Of a stretch of DNA of 64,000 nucleotides, positions 1 through 7,918 are shown in pieces. The notes below the pieces were generated by a model, which worked only from the letters and a program-made list of their open reading frames with translations, was not told the origin of the DNA and did no database searches. The stretch lies in assembly GCF_003115845.1 (NCBI RefSeq), contig NZ_KZ819025.1, forward strand, positions 124,001 to 188,000, written 5' to 3'. This stretch comes from Brenneria roseae subsp. roseae. GTDB lineage: Bacteria > Pseudomonadota > Gammaproteobacteria > Enterobacterales > Enterobacteriaceae. How positions within the stretch are numbered: the stretch's first letter is position 1; each line of letters opens with the position of its first letter. Both the position numbers and the translations under genes were made by a program.

Positions 1-321
1 CGGCCCTTTGCTGGTGGCCGGATCGCCGATTTGTTCGCAAATGGCGACGGATTCGCCCAGTTGCACCAGCTTGGCAAGGTAGTTTTCAACGGCGTGATGC
101 GGTACGCCGGCCATGGGGATGGGCTCACCGGCAGAAGCTCCCCGCTTGGTCAGCGAAATATCCAGCAGCTGAGATGCCCGTTTGGCATCGTCATAGAACA
201 GCTCGTAGAAGTCACCCATGCGATAAAACAGCAGAATTTCCGGATGTTGTGATTTCAACTTGAAGTACTGCTGCATCATGGGCGTGTGGGCGGTGATGTC
301 CTTGTCAATAGACTCATTCAT
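1..321 (-). CDS. mutS: DNA mismatch repair protein MutS, N-terminal part (cut by window edge)
   Basis: The reverse strand encodes 107 codons from ATG at 321, open to the window edge. The protein begins [19 protein letters not shown] and continues with the MutS N-terminal mismatch-recognition domain. The conserved [18 protein letters not shown] segment is visible; it carries the Phe-x-Glu that wedges into the mismatch. Further on come the [13 protein letters not shown] and [10 protein letters not shown] segments. MutS is the cytoplasmic ATPase that recognises mismatches and recruits MutL. Only the start is present, so the ATPase domain cannot be checked. The flank next to mutS is known as variable in enterobacteria, which fits the accessory DNA that follows. 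Confidence 0.95.
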   Translation of the reverse strand, partial: MNESIDKDITAHTPMMQQYFKLKSQHPEILLFYRMGDFYELFYDDAKRASQLLDISLTKRGASAGEPIPMAGVPHHAVENYLAKLVQLGESVAICEQIGDPATSKGP

Positions 322-467
322 ATTGATTTTACTCGGTTTTTAGTCTTTCAATCGGATCAGGTGGCCGCTTGTAAAATAGTCAAAAACCTACCTGAACCCA
401 TAAATTTGTATACTAGATAAGATGTGATCACCATCCTGTCTGGCTGATATACATTTGGACGACTTAG

Positions 468-892
468 ATGAATATGACACTCAATCAGTCTATTATAATC
501 AATAAGTTATCTGTTGATGTGAAACCAGCCTTCGATCCCGAAGGGCGTATCATCCGTGTTCCAAATCCTGAACGAAAACCCTATCTTATCACCGATAATC
601 ACCGTGATTCACCCGTAGGTTTTGGTGTAAAAATCAGTACTACTAAAAAAACCGATATCATCCAGCGACAGGTAGATCCCGGGCAACGGACGGCAACCGG
701 GGTAAAGCACCACAGGAAGTTATCAGAGCCACGATTGGAAATGTATCGGATTTTGCCAATATCGATCAGACACGCGAAACGGCTCGCAACTTTGCTCAGA
801 CGATGGAACAAACGAAGCGAAGTCCGTATGCGATCAGAAAAGAAATCAATGTGGCTGAACTGACCATCAGTTTTCAGTGGGTTAGTCAATAG
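468..892 (+). pseudogene. Truncated, frameshifted phage-type tyrosine integrase (N-terminal remnant)
   Basis: An ATG at 468 opens a frame reading like the N-terminal arm-binding region of a phage/island integrase (RKPYLITDNHRDSPVGFGVKI, then TTKKTDIIQRQVD). Around 700-716 the coding sense moves to another frame, which reads VIRATIGNVSDFANIDQTR and ends at the stop at 890-892. That second segment is typical of the DUF4102/SAM-like N-terminal part of these integrases. About 140 codons survive of the 390-400 usual in the family, and the catalytic R-H-R-Y domain is absent. This is read as a dead remnant of a mobile element beside mutS. The family call rests on recognised motifs, not on a search. 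Confidence 0.7.
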
Positions 893-1015
893 TCGTTATT
901 AAGCGATGTGTATGATTTATAATGGTTTCAATAATCAATAATTATCACGGTAATTATTTGGATTGAGTTAATGCCGATGAGAGAAAAAACCAAAAATGTA
1001 GACCATCGATATACT

Positions 1016-1046
1016 AAAAAATGGCTGATTAGCCCATTTTTTCTTT
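1016..1046. terminator. Bidirectional Rho-independent terminator
   Basis: An A-run, a short arm (ATGGCT), a loop (GATT) and the matching arm (AGCCCAT) are followed by a T-run, so the hairpin has A's on one side and T's on the other and could work in both directions. One bulged G lies in the stem. On the minus strand it lies right at the end of the decayed small membrane-protein reading frame (stop at 1029-1031). Confidence 0.55.
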
Positions 1047-1370
1047 GTTTTTTAGATAGGAATATGATTTATATGCTAAATTAATTGGTCCAAGATAATA
1101 TACAAAAAAAGAGGAAATACTGTAAAAAACAAATGAATTAATATTCCAACAACATCATCTGAAATATTAAATATAACGTTAATGAAAAATGCAGAAATAA
1201 GTATAATCGATATAAAACACCCATTATAAAATGTCTTTTTAAATAGTGAGTTAACATTAATAATGTTTCTTAACTATCTTCACCACGAGAAATTATTTTT
1301 TCATATGAATAATATTTTCTTGTATGAACCCGTTTTCTAACAGTTCTTTTTCCATCTCCTGATCGTTCAT
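1029..1370 (-). pseudogene. Decayed small membrane protein gene, copy A
   Basis: From ATG at 1370 the reverse strand reads MNDQEMEKELLENGF and runs into a stop after 25 codons. In a neighbouring frame it continues as a hydrophobic segment (NVIFNISDDVVGILI, then HLFFTVFPLFLYIILDQ). A third frame supplies the tail NLAYKSYSYLKNKEKMG, ending at 1029. At least two frameshifts are therefore needed to restore one protein of about 110 residues with one or two membrane helices. The same C-terminal pattern (FFT..FLFL..NLAYKSY) occurs in the upstream copy B, which shows that these are paralogues. The family was not recognised. Tandem small membrane proteins of this kind can be orphan immunity genes, but that is speculation. 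Confidence 0.5.
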
Positions 1371-1564
1371 GGTTTTTCCTTTTTTATTAGTTTATATGAT
1401 TTATATGCCAAATTCATAGGTATTATATAATATACTAAAAAAAGAAATATCATCGTAAAGAAAAAATATACCATAACCACAATCATGTCGTTTTTTATAA
1501 ATAGATTTACTATAAGGATAAAGTTTTCAGATGTATAGTTATCGTGATCATTATTTGCGCATAA
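1367..1564 (-). pseudogene. Small membrane protein gene remnant, copy B (5' end missing)
   Basis: A 66-codon open stretch on the reverse strand begins after a stop with no good start codon. It encodes two hydrophobic runs (NFILIVNLFI and VVMVYFFFTMIFLFLVYYII), then NLAYKSYKLIKKEKP, and ends in TGA at 1367-1369. That stop overlaps the ATG of copy A (ATGA arrangement), as in a translationally coupled tandem pair. The tail matches copy A closely, so the two arose by duplication. The missing N-terminus suggests truncation when neighbouring DNA was rearranged. The surrounding DNA (about 900-1600) is strikingly AT-rich compared with the rest of the window. Confidence 0.45.
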
Positions 1565-1722
1565 TTAATAACGGTAAGATGAAAACGTTAGCGGATGGCA
1601 TCGGGCCATTTGAAGTTTACCCCTTTCTGCAAGGCCGTCGGGTAACTGGCTGAATCAGGACAGTTCCACCAGGCAGAAAATCTGACGGGGAACTATCCTG
1701 CCCGATCCAGCCGGGTAAAAGT

Positions 1723-3456
1723 CTAACTGACGATCAACGGGGTGTAGTGATGCGGCAAGCGCATGGCCACCAGATCTTTTCTGCGCACCACGTTGGTTGG
1801 GTAATCGCTGTTGGCGACCGGACGGGTATCAATCCGCTGGGTGACAATCTCCTGTTCCTGCCACAATACCTGTTCATCTCGAGGGAAGCGGAAGGTTTCC
1901 GGACCAAAAATGCCGCTGAAACCGCCGCTGGCGCCGTCTACATGATTAGCGAAGGCCAGATAGAGATTATTTTCCCCGGCTCGGGTTCGCATGAGATGCC
2001 AATGTAAGGGATCGGCGCCTGTCGGGATCGGGTAATTCTGTTTCACCGCACTGCCGGCATGAGAGCCGGTGAAGCCGCCAGATAATGCGGCGGAACAGGC
2101 CAGAATATCGCAGCCTGCCAGTGCCAGAATACGAGCCGCTTCCGGCAGCAGGAGATCGTTGCCCAGCAGCAAACCGATGCGCCCCAGCGGGGTATCAAAG
2201 GTTAACCACTCGTCCCCTGCGGATGCCCACTGCTGGTCGGATTCGCACAGGTGCATCTGGCGATAGCGTCCGATGACGCCCTGCGGGCCGAATAGCATCT
2301 GCGTATTGTAGTAGGCGTCACCCGCCTGTTCTGCCATTCCTATCACCAGATGTATCCGCAGTTTCATGGCTAAGCGCGTCAGGTTCTGCACGGCAGGGCT
2401 ATCTGCGGTTTGAGCATTGGCGGTTGGCGTAGCGTTTCCCGTCAGCGCACGTTCCGGGAACACCAGTAATTCGCTGCCTTGCTCGCGGACGGCTGCTTCG
2501 GTCAGCATAATAATCTGTGCCAGATTGTCATCAACCTGTTCACCCGGAGTGTATTGCGCCACGCTGATACGGCTTTGGCGGCCTGCCGGCAACGGGCGAT
2601 GTCCGTAAAGCCCGAAGAAATCCTGCGGATTCCATAAGAAGCTGTCGCTAAGCAGTGACTGGTAATGGTTGGGGCGGCGCTGGCTGAGCACCGGTTGGCC
2701 CAGTACCTGATGCTGGCGGCTTCGGCGGATATCAATGTCGGCAAAGGCGATACCGTCGCCATCATCGATAACGGCGGCGATGTGGCCGTCGGGTTCGATG
2801 ATGCAGCTACCGCCGCTGAACTGCACGCCGCGCTCCAGACCCCAGCGGTTACTTTCAATCAGGTAGCAGCTGTTTTCCATTGCACGGCTAATCCAGTAGG
2901 GGGCGGGGGTTCGCTCCGCCAGCCAGTTGCTAATGTGGCAAATAATGTCCGCACCGCCCAGCGCCAATAAGCGCGCGGTTTCCGGATAATGAATATCCAT
3001 GCAGACCAGCATCCCGATACGGCCAATTGGCGTATCAAAGACCTGATGACCGAGATCGCCCGCGGCGGCCCATTTGGGTTCGGAAATATAGGGATGAGTT
3101 TTGCGATGGCAGCCAATGACGCCCTGCGGGCCAATCAAAACGGCGCTGTTGTAATACAGCGACGTGGCGGCATCCGCTTCCGGCATGCCGAGTACAATAT
3201 AGCATTGATAACGCTGCGCTAATTCTGCAAAGCGTCCGGTTGTGTCACTGGGTATGGTTTCGACCAGTGGCGCGATTTCATGACGGTCGTACCAGCAGTA
3301 ACCCGTCGTGCCCATTTCCGGCGTGGTGATCAGTTTTGCCCCCTGTTGGGCAGCCTGCTCCACCATCGCCAGCAACTGACGAATATTGTCTTCTTTGGCG
3401 GCCAACGTCGGTTCAAACTGCACGGCCGCAGCGAGAAAAGGGGCGATAGGCATCAT
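1723..3456 (-). CDS. Tandem nitrilase-superfamily hydrolase (two C-N hydrolase domains, second degenerate)
   Basis: About 577 residues carry two consecutive carbon-nitrogen hydrolase domains. The first (about 5-270) has the full nitrilase triad: Glu in TTPEMGTTGY (about 47), Lys in CHRKTHPY (about 119) and Cys in LVCMDIHYPE (about 152). The second (about 295-560) keeps the Glu (VFPERALTGN), but Gln replaces the Lys (RYRQMHL) and Asn replaces the nucleophile Cys (LLGNDLLLPE), so it is probably inactive. Nitrilase-fold enzymes cleave amides, nitriles or carbamoyl compounds in the cytoplasm. It is the last gene of the amide transport and amidase operon, so an amide-type substrate is inferred. 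ATG at 3456 and 3453 both fit the AGGA ribosome site. A small hairpin (3520-3537) separates it from amiR. Confidence 0.85.
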   Translation of the reverse strand: MMPIAPFLAAAVQFEPTLAAKEDNIRQLLAMVEQAAQQGAKLITTPEMGTTGYCWYDRHEIAPLVETIPSDTTGRFAELAQRYQCYIVLGMPEADAATSLYYNSAVLIGPQGVIGCHRKTHPYISEPKWAAAGDLGHQVFDTPIGRIGMLVCMDIHYPETARLLALGGADIICHISNWLAERTPAPYWISRAMENSCYLIESNRWGLERGVQFSGGSCIIEPDGHIAAVIDDGDGIAFADIDIRRSRQHQVLGQPVLSQRRPNHYQSLLSDSFLWNPQDFFGLYGHRPLPAGRQSRISVAQYTPGEQVDDNLAQIIMLTEAAVREQGSELLVFPERALTGNATPTANAQTADSPAVQNLTRLAMKLRIHLVIGMAEQAGDAYYNTQMLFGPQGVIGRYRQMHLCESDQQWASAGDEWLTFDTPLGRIGLLLGNDLLLPEAARILALAGCDILACSAALSGGFTGSHAGSAVKQNYPIPTGADPLHWHLMRTRAGENNLYLAFANHVDGASGGFSGIFGPETFRFPRDEQVLWQEQEIVTQRIDTRPVANSDYPTNVVRRKDLVAMRLPHHYTPLIVS

Positions 3457-3519
3457 TATCCTCACAAATGGTTAGGGGTTCTGGTATTGGCGTCAGTCCT
3501 GTGACATTCCTGCGCAAGG

Positions 3520-3537
3520 CAGCCTGAAGGCAGGCTG
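3520..3537 (-). other. Intercistronic hairpin amiR-nitrilase
   Basis: Seven-base arms CAGCCTG and CAGGCTG with a four-base loop lie in the 93-bp gap between amiR and the nitrilase gene. There is no T-run, so it is more likely to affect mRNA stability than to terminate. Confidence 0.4.
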
Positions 3538-3558
3538 ACGTTTATCGGCCGGCTGCGC

Positions 3559-4200
3559 TTATCCGTTTTTACGGCTATTGGTACTGCCCGGCGTGGTCCA
3601 TGAAAAAATATCGTTGGCCTGAATCAGGGCGCAGGCAATTTCCTCAACGGTGATACGTTTATCCATCGCCTGGTGACGCAGGATTTCATAAGCCTGCTCT
3701 TCGCCGATATTGTGCATGCGCATCAAAATGGCTTTGGCCTCACTCACCTGACGCAAACTGAGCATCTTTTTTTCCAGCCTCTCGATGCGATCGGCCATTT
3801 GCCGACGCTGCTGGGCATGGTGCAGCGCAAACACCATGGTAGACAGCAGCCCGGAAGCCCTGACCGGTGTCGTGATGGTCGCGCTTGCCCCCATACTCAG
3901 TGTCTGATCGATAAACGTCGGATTTTCGTAGCTGCTGATGGTGATCAATGCATGCTTGTTGAGATCGAGCCAGGGCACCTCCGGTTCAGGGCGATCGGAT
4001 TGCAGGGCAAAAAAGATCAAATCGGTATCGGCAGGCAGCGTCTCGGGAACGGGCCAGTACGCCCGCACCTTAAAGCTCATCCGTCGCAGGTGATTGGTCA
4101 GGGTTTCGCCATCGGCATCATCCGGATGCAACACCACACAGCGAATTCCCCGGCTGAGTAATAAGGCGGTTGCACTGGCGCGTGGGTCGCTATGGCGCAT
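3559..4200 (-). CDS. amiR: AmiR-type ANTAR transcription antiterminator
   Basis: This 213-residue protein has a receiver-like N-terminal domain (about 15-130) without the phosphorylation pocket of true response regulators. A coiled coil follows (about 130-160, RRQMADRIERLEKKMLSLRQ). The C-terminal ANTAR RNA-binding domain (about 155-200) reads AKAILMRMHNIGEEQAYEIL, then RITVEEIA. This is the architecture of Pseudomonas AmiR, which binds leader RNA and prevents termination when released by AmiC. The start overlaps the end of amiC by 11 nt, the same coupling as in Pseudomonas. The likely target is the leader terminator of this operon at 11292-11332, which would make the operon self-regulated; that target is inferred. 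Confidence 0.88.
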   Translation of the reverse strand: MRHSDPRASATALLLSRGIRCVVLHPDDADGETLTNHLRRMSFKVRAYWPVPETLPADTDLIFFALQSDRPEPEVPWLDLNKHALITISSYENPTFIDQTLSMGASATITTPVRASGLLSTMVFALHHAQQRRQMADRIERLEKKMLSLRQVSEAKAILMRMHNIGEEQAYEILRHQAMDKRITVEEIACALIQANDIFSWTTPGSTNSRKNG

Positions 4201-5356
4201 TGGGATACTCCACTTTTGTCAGTTTAGTGACCCAGTCTCCCTGAATCTGATTGGTCATATAGGGATCCGGCGCGACGATCCGGCGTGACTCTCGCACTAT
4301 GGTGAATTGTCCTGATGCGTTTGCTTTGCCGATACGGGGATAGAGTCCGGTGTGCTGATTGAGCGGATCGATGCGAATTCGCCCCTGTGGTGCGTCGAAT
4401 TCGCTGCCGCGCAGTGCGGGCAATAGATGATGAATACTGTCGCTGTCACACTCCTGCATGGCTCTGGCAAACAAATGCACCTGGCTGTAGGTGGCCTCCC
4501 AGTTCAGATCGGTATTCACATCCGGCCCGAACTGCTGGTGGAATTGTTCGAGCGCGGCCTGATTGGCCTTACTGTTGATGCTCTGGAAATAAGGCGCGGA
4601 GGTGTAATGCCCGACCGCCAGCTCCGCGCCCATCATGGCAATCTCGGTTTCTGACGTATTCAAGCTGCCGATCGGCATACGGGCGGGATCGAGCCCGGCT
4701 TCATGATAGGCTCGATAAAGAAAAGGCACGGTCTGACCGACGACGGTGCTGAAAATAAAATCCGGCTGTTTTTTCCTGATATCCTCCACCACCGGCAAAA
4801 ACGCTTCGTATGGCGCGTTCAGCGCCAGATAGCGTTCCCCGACGACGGCCCCATCAGGATATTGCAGAATCAACTCCTGCATATTGCGATTGCTTTCGTA
4901 GGGGTACACGTAGCGTGAGCCGATCATGTACACCCTCGCCCCAAAATGACTGGCGAGATAATCAGCCAGTTGGACGCAGTTTTGGTTGGGCGCCGCACCG
5001 CCGTAGAGAATATTTTCCGAGAACTCAAAGCCTTCATACAACTGGGAGTAAAACAGCAGGCGCTGATATTTCTCCACAATGGGCGACATGGCCTTACGAC
5101 TGCTGGAGGTATAGCCGCCAAAGATCACATTGACGTTGTCTGAGACGATCAACCGCTCGGCCAGCGCGCGGAACCGGGTATCCTCTGATTGAGGATCGTA
5201 ATGTATCGCGTTCAGCAATCGGCCGTTAATCCCACCGTTCTGGTTGATTTCAGTAATGGCCTGGGTTGCCCCGCGCAATTGCGACAGTTCCAATGCCGCC
5301 GTCACGCCGCTGGAAGAATAAAGTAAACCAATATTGACTGGTGTGGCTGAACCCAT
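4190..5356 (-). CDS. amiC: AmiC-like amide sensor, negative regulator of AmiR
   Basis: This 388-residue protein has the periplasmic-binding-protein fold (ANF/Leu-Ile-Val binding family) but no signal peptide: the N-terminus MGSATPVNIGLLYSSSGVTA enters the fold directly, so it acts in the cytoplasm. Characteristic stretches are GGINGRLLNAIHYDPQSEDT, NVIFGGYTSSSRKAMSPIVE and GSRYVYPYESNRNMQELI. In Pseudomonas, AmiC holds AmiR inactive and lets go on binding a small amide. It lies between the amidase and amiR genes, overlapping amiR. It resembles the exported binding protein at the head of the operon, so sensor and transporter lobes probably see the same ligand class. The exact ligand is unknown. 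Confidence 0.88.
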   Translation of the reverse strand: MGSATPVNIGLLYSSSGVTAALELSQLRGATQAITEINQNGGINGRLLNAIHYDPQSEDTRFRALAERLIVSDNVNVIFGGYTSSSRKAMSPIVEKYQRLLFYSQLYEGFEFSENILYGGAAPNQNCVQLADYLASHFGARVYMIGSRYVYPYESNRNMQELILQYPDGAVVGERYLALNAPYEAFLPVVEDIRKKQPDFIFSTVVGQTVPFLYRAYHEAGLDPARMPIGSLNTSETEIAMMGAELAVGHYTSAPYFQSINSKANQAALEQFHQQFGPDVNTDLNWEATYSQVHLFARAMQECDSDSIHHLLPALRGSEFDAPQGRIRIDPLNQHTGLYPRIGKANASGQFTIVRESRRIVAPDPYMTNQIQGDWVTKLTKVEYPNAP

Positions 5357-5392
5357 ATAAACCTGCTTGTTTGGCTAAAATAGCGGTTACGC

Positions 5393-5422
5393 TCCGCCCG
5401 GTATCCGCAAATACCGGGCGGA
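5393..5422 (-). other. Perfect intercistronic hairpin between amidase and amiC
   Basis: Two perfect 12-base arms (TCCGCCCGGTAT and its complement) surround a six-base loop (TTGCGG on the transcript strand), starting 3 bp beyond the amidase stop codon. There is no T-run. It could protect the upstream mRNA from 3' decay and lower expression of the regulators amiC and amiR relative to the transporter and amidase. Confidence 0.6.
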
Positions 5423-5425
5423 CGA

Positions 5426-6415
5426 TCATTGCACGAGTAATGTCTTGTTGAGCATGGCGCCGACGGTGTATTTGGGATCGACCATATTACCGAGGCGTAC
5501 TTTGCCGCACTGGCTCAGCAGCATGTAGGCATCCCATTGCTCGAAACCAAAGTCTTCCACCAGCCAGTAGATCAAGTCGCGATAGGCGATACGCGTCGCA
5601 TCTTCCAGCGGGCGCGCACTGCCGATACTCATGATGGATTCCGCGTTTTCCATTCGTGGCCACGAGAGCTGCCAGCGCTTGATCAGATCCACTTTGATGG
5701 TGGTAATCGAACTGAACTCTACCGCCGTGCCGCAGATTTCGCCGTCTCCCTGACAGGCGTGGGCATCGCCGATAAATAAACGTCCGCCCGGCGAGCGCAC
5801 CGGCAGATAGGTAATACTGCCGGGGCCGATATCCGGTACATCCATGTTGCCGCCGTGGTTATCCGGGGTCAGAGAGTTGATGGAGTCTATTTCCGGGGAA
5901 ACGCTCAGCGTGCCGATATGCGGTTTGTAAGGCAGGGTATGGCGTTTACTCCAATAAACCTTCTCACTGTCGAGTTTGATCATCCGTACCTTTTCCGGCA
6001 GCGGATCGTTGAGCATCGCAGTCAGATCGGTGCCGGTCAGCCCGCCGAAATGCGGGATCATGGCGCAGATCCCGTAGGGGTTGGCGCCACGTGGGAGCAT
6101 GGATTCGATATACACCGCCAGCACATCGCCTTTTTCGGCGCCGTTGACCATGATGGGGCCGTTCTGCGGATTAAGAAACGGCATTTTCAGTAACGCGCTG
6201 GGCATGTCCTGTTCGGATTTGATCGCGCCTTCAAATGCATCCCGGGTATCGACAATCACCCGATCGCCGGGATCAATCGTCAGTACCGGCGTGGAATAAG
6301 GCCCGATGGTGTAGTGAAATTCTTGTTGCATCTCTTCAGTCAGGTGATGGGTGACCGGTTTACGTCCCGCACCCACGCCGCGTTTGCTCATGATTGAGTC
6401 TTCAAGCCATTTCAT
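5426..6415 (-). CDS. fmdA: Acetamidase/formamidase family amidohydrolase
   Basis: This 329-residue enzyme belongs to the FmdA/AmdA family, which hydrolyses formamide or acetamide to ammonia and the acid in the cytoplasm. Family hallmarks are the metal/active-site stretch NHGGNMDVPDIGPGS, the conserved FIGDAHACQGDGEICGTAVE, and the long beta-rich N-terminus with VLTIDPGDRVIVDTRDAFEG. Length is somewhat below the roughly 400 of classic formamidases but common for the shorter subgroup. The ATG at 6415 follows a GGAG ribosome site. It is the sixth gene of the operon, 52 nt after the last ABC ATPase, so its substrate is probably what the importer brings in. Substrate specificity is not visible in the sequence. 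Confidence 0.85.
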   Translation of the reverse strand: MKWLEDSIMSKRGVGAGRKPVTHHLTEEMQQEFHYTIGPYSTPVLTIDPGDRVIVDTRDAFEGAIKSEQDMPSALLKMPFLNPQNGPIMVNGAEKGDVLAVYIESMLPRGANPYGICAMIPHFGGLTGTDLTAMLNDPLPEKVRMIKLDSEKVYWSKRHTLPYKPHIGTLSVSPEIDSINSLTPDNHGGNMDVPDIGPGSITYLPVRSPGGRLFIGDAHACQGDGEICGTAVEFSSITTIKVDLIKRWQLSWPRMENAESIMSIGSARPLEDATRIAYRDLIYWLVEDFGFEQWDAYMLLSQCGKVRLGNMVDPKYTVGAMLNKTLLVQ

Positions 6416-6467
6416 AGGTTGTTCTCCACCGAAAAATAGAGTGAGTCAGACATCCGGGCGTGACGGA

Positions 6468-7187
6468 TCACAACGCCAGATGACGGCGCATCAAAAGGTC
6501 ATCGGAAAGCAGGGGTTGCGTCAGGATTTCAATCACCTGACCTTTATCCATCACACAACAGCGCTGAGCGGCGCGTTGGATCATGGCGATATCCTGTTCG
6601 ACCAGAATCACGGCGACCCGCAGTTCACGGGCGATACGCACCAGCGTGTCGGCAATGATGTGGACAATGGAGGGCTGTACCCCTTCAGACGGCTCATCAA
6701 GCAGTAATACTTTGGGTGAACCGACCAGCGCCCGGGCGATGGCCAACTGCTGTTGTTCGCCGCCGCTCATGGTGCCGGCCTTCTGTTTCAGCCGCTGACG
6801 TAAAATAGGGAAATACTCCAGTACCCGCTCCAGCAGATCCTGGGCGAATTCGCGGTGCTCGCGGACAAACTGCATACCAACCTGAAGGTTTTCCGCCACC
6901 GTTAAGCCGCTGAATATTTCGCGCCCCTGTGGAACATAGCCAATGCCCAGTCTGGCCCGGCGCTGCGAGGTCGCCTGCGTGATATCGGTTTCCCCCAGCA
7001 TGATGCTGCCCTGCCTGACGGGCACTGAACCAATCAGGGTGCGCATCAGCGTGGTTTTACCGACGCCGTTACGGCCAATCACCCCTAAAACTTCGGCGGC
7101 ATGCAGTTGCAGCGTCGCGCCATTCAATACTTGTCCGCCGCCGTAGCCGCCGGTGACACCATTTACCTGCAATAACACGTCGTTCAT
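6468..7187 (-). CDS. ABC importer ATP-binding protein, UrtE/LivF type
   Basis: This 239-residue ATPase has Walker A GRNGVGKTTL (about 37-46), the signature MSGGEQQQLAIARAL (about 139-153) and Walker B KVLLLDEPSEGVQPS (about 157-171). The DEPSEGVQPS variant is closer to UrtE, the urea importer ATPase, than to LivF. It powers import of the ligand delivered by the binding protein. The start overlaps the stop of the preceding ATPase gene by 4 nt (ATGA), which indicates translational coupling. The two ATPases form the usual heterodimer of this transporter family. Confidence 0.88.
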   Translation of the reverse strand: MNDVLLQVNGVTGGYGGGQVLNGATLQLHAAEVLGVIGRNGVGKTTLMRTLIGSVPVRQGSIMLGETDITQATSQRRARLGIGYVPQGREIFSGLTVAENLQVGMQFVREHREFAQDLLERVLEYFPILRQRLKQKAGTMSGGEQQQLAIARALVGSPKVLLLDEPSEGVQPSIVHIIADTLVRIARELRVAVILVEQDIAMIQRAAQRCCVMDKGQVIEILTQPLLSDDLLMRRHLAL

Positions 7188-7918
7188 CCGGCTTTCCCCA
7201 AATAAATGTCCGCGACATCGTCCTGTGCCAGTACCTGTGCGGCTTCACCATCGGCAAACACTCTGCCGCCGTGCAGCACGGTGACCCGTGATGCGATTTG
7301 GCGTACAAAGGTCATATCGTGTTCCACCACCATCAGCGTCAGGCCGTCCTGCTGCATCTGTTTAATCAATTCACCGGTGAGATAGGTTTCTTCCACCGAT
7401 AACCCCGCCACCGGTTCGTCAAGCATCAGCAGTGCCGGTCGCAGCGAAACGGCCATGGCGATTTCCAGCCACTGTTTTTTGCCGTGTGATAAATTTCCCG
7501 CCAGTTGACGCCTTTCTGCGCTTAGCTTGAACCGGTGCAGCAGTTCATCGATGCCGGCGGCCTCATGCCGAACCTGTGGCCGCAGGTGGTTTAAAGACAG
7601 TTGCAAATGTTGTTCCACGCTGAGGTCGGGAAAAATGCCAGGAATCTGAAATTTGATGCTCATACCCATCTGGATGCGTTGAAAGGGGGCGAGCGTATTC
7701 AGCCGATTTTCAAAGAAACGGATTTCACCGCCGCTTGGCGTATGCTCCCCGGTGAGCAATTTGAAAAACGTGCTTTTCCCCGCTCCGTTCGGACCGATGA
7801 CACAGCGCACTTCGCCGCGGTGGATTTGCATGTCCACCTGATTAATCACCTGAACGCCGCCAAAGCGTTTGCTCAGCCCTTTGGTTTCAAGGATCAGTTC
7901 CTGGGGTGTCTGGTTCAT
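7184..7918 (-). CDS. ABC importer ATP-binding protein, UrtD/LivG type
   Basis: This 244-residue ATPase has Walker A GPNGAGKSTFFKLLTGEH (about 43-60), a degenerate signature LSHGKKQWLEIAMAV in place of LSGGQ, and Walker B ALLMLDEPVAGLS. The LSHG(K/R)KQWLEI form and the lack of a Q-rich signature are typical of UrtD, so the pair with the following UrtE-like subunit points to a urea/short-chain-amide importer rather than a branched-chain amino acid system. It overlaps the permease gene upstream and the ATPase gene downstream by 4 nt each. Confidence 0.88.
   Translation of the reverse strand: MNQTPQELILETKGLSKRFGGVQVINQVDMQIHRGEVRCVIGPNGAGKSTFFKLLTGEHTPSGGEIRFFENRLNTLAPFQRIQMGMSIKFQIPGIFPDLSVEQHLQLSLNHLRPQVRHEAAGIDELLHRFKLSAERRQLAGNLSHGKKQWLEIAMAVSLRPALLMLDEPVAGLSVEETYLTGELIKQMQQDGLTLMVVEHDMTFVRQIASRVTVLHGGRVFADGEAAQVLAQDDVADIYLGKAG

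Larger units (their letters stand above)
893..1722. other. AT-rich accessory strip between integrase remnant and amide operon
   Basis: This stretch has no intact gene. It holds the bidirectional terminator at 1016-1046 and the two decayed membrane-protein reading frames listed separately. A 24-codon open frame at 1579-1653 (starting MKTLADGIGPFEVYPF) has no recognisable family and may be a gene fragment. Near 1658-1710 there is an imperfect inverted repeat (GGACAGTTCC / GGAACTATCC) downstream of the nitrilase gene that could be a weak terminator. Base composition returns to normal at about 1600. Confidence 0.5.

Noticed and set aside
599-889. Open frame of 96 codons opposite the integrase remnant
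   Set aside because: No family resemblance; it is the complement of a decayed integrase whose coding sense is clear on the plus strand.
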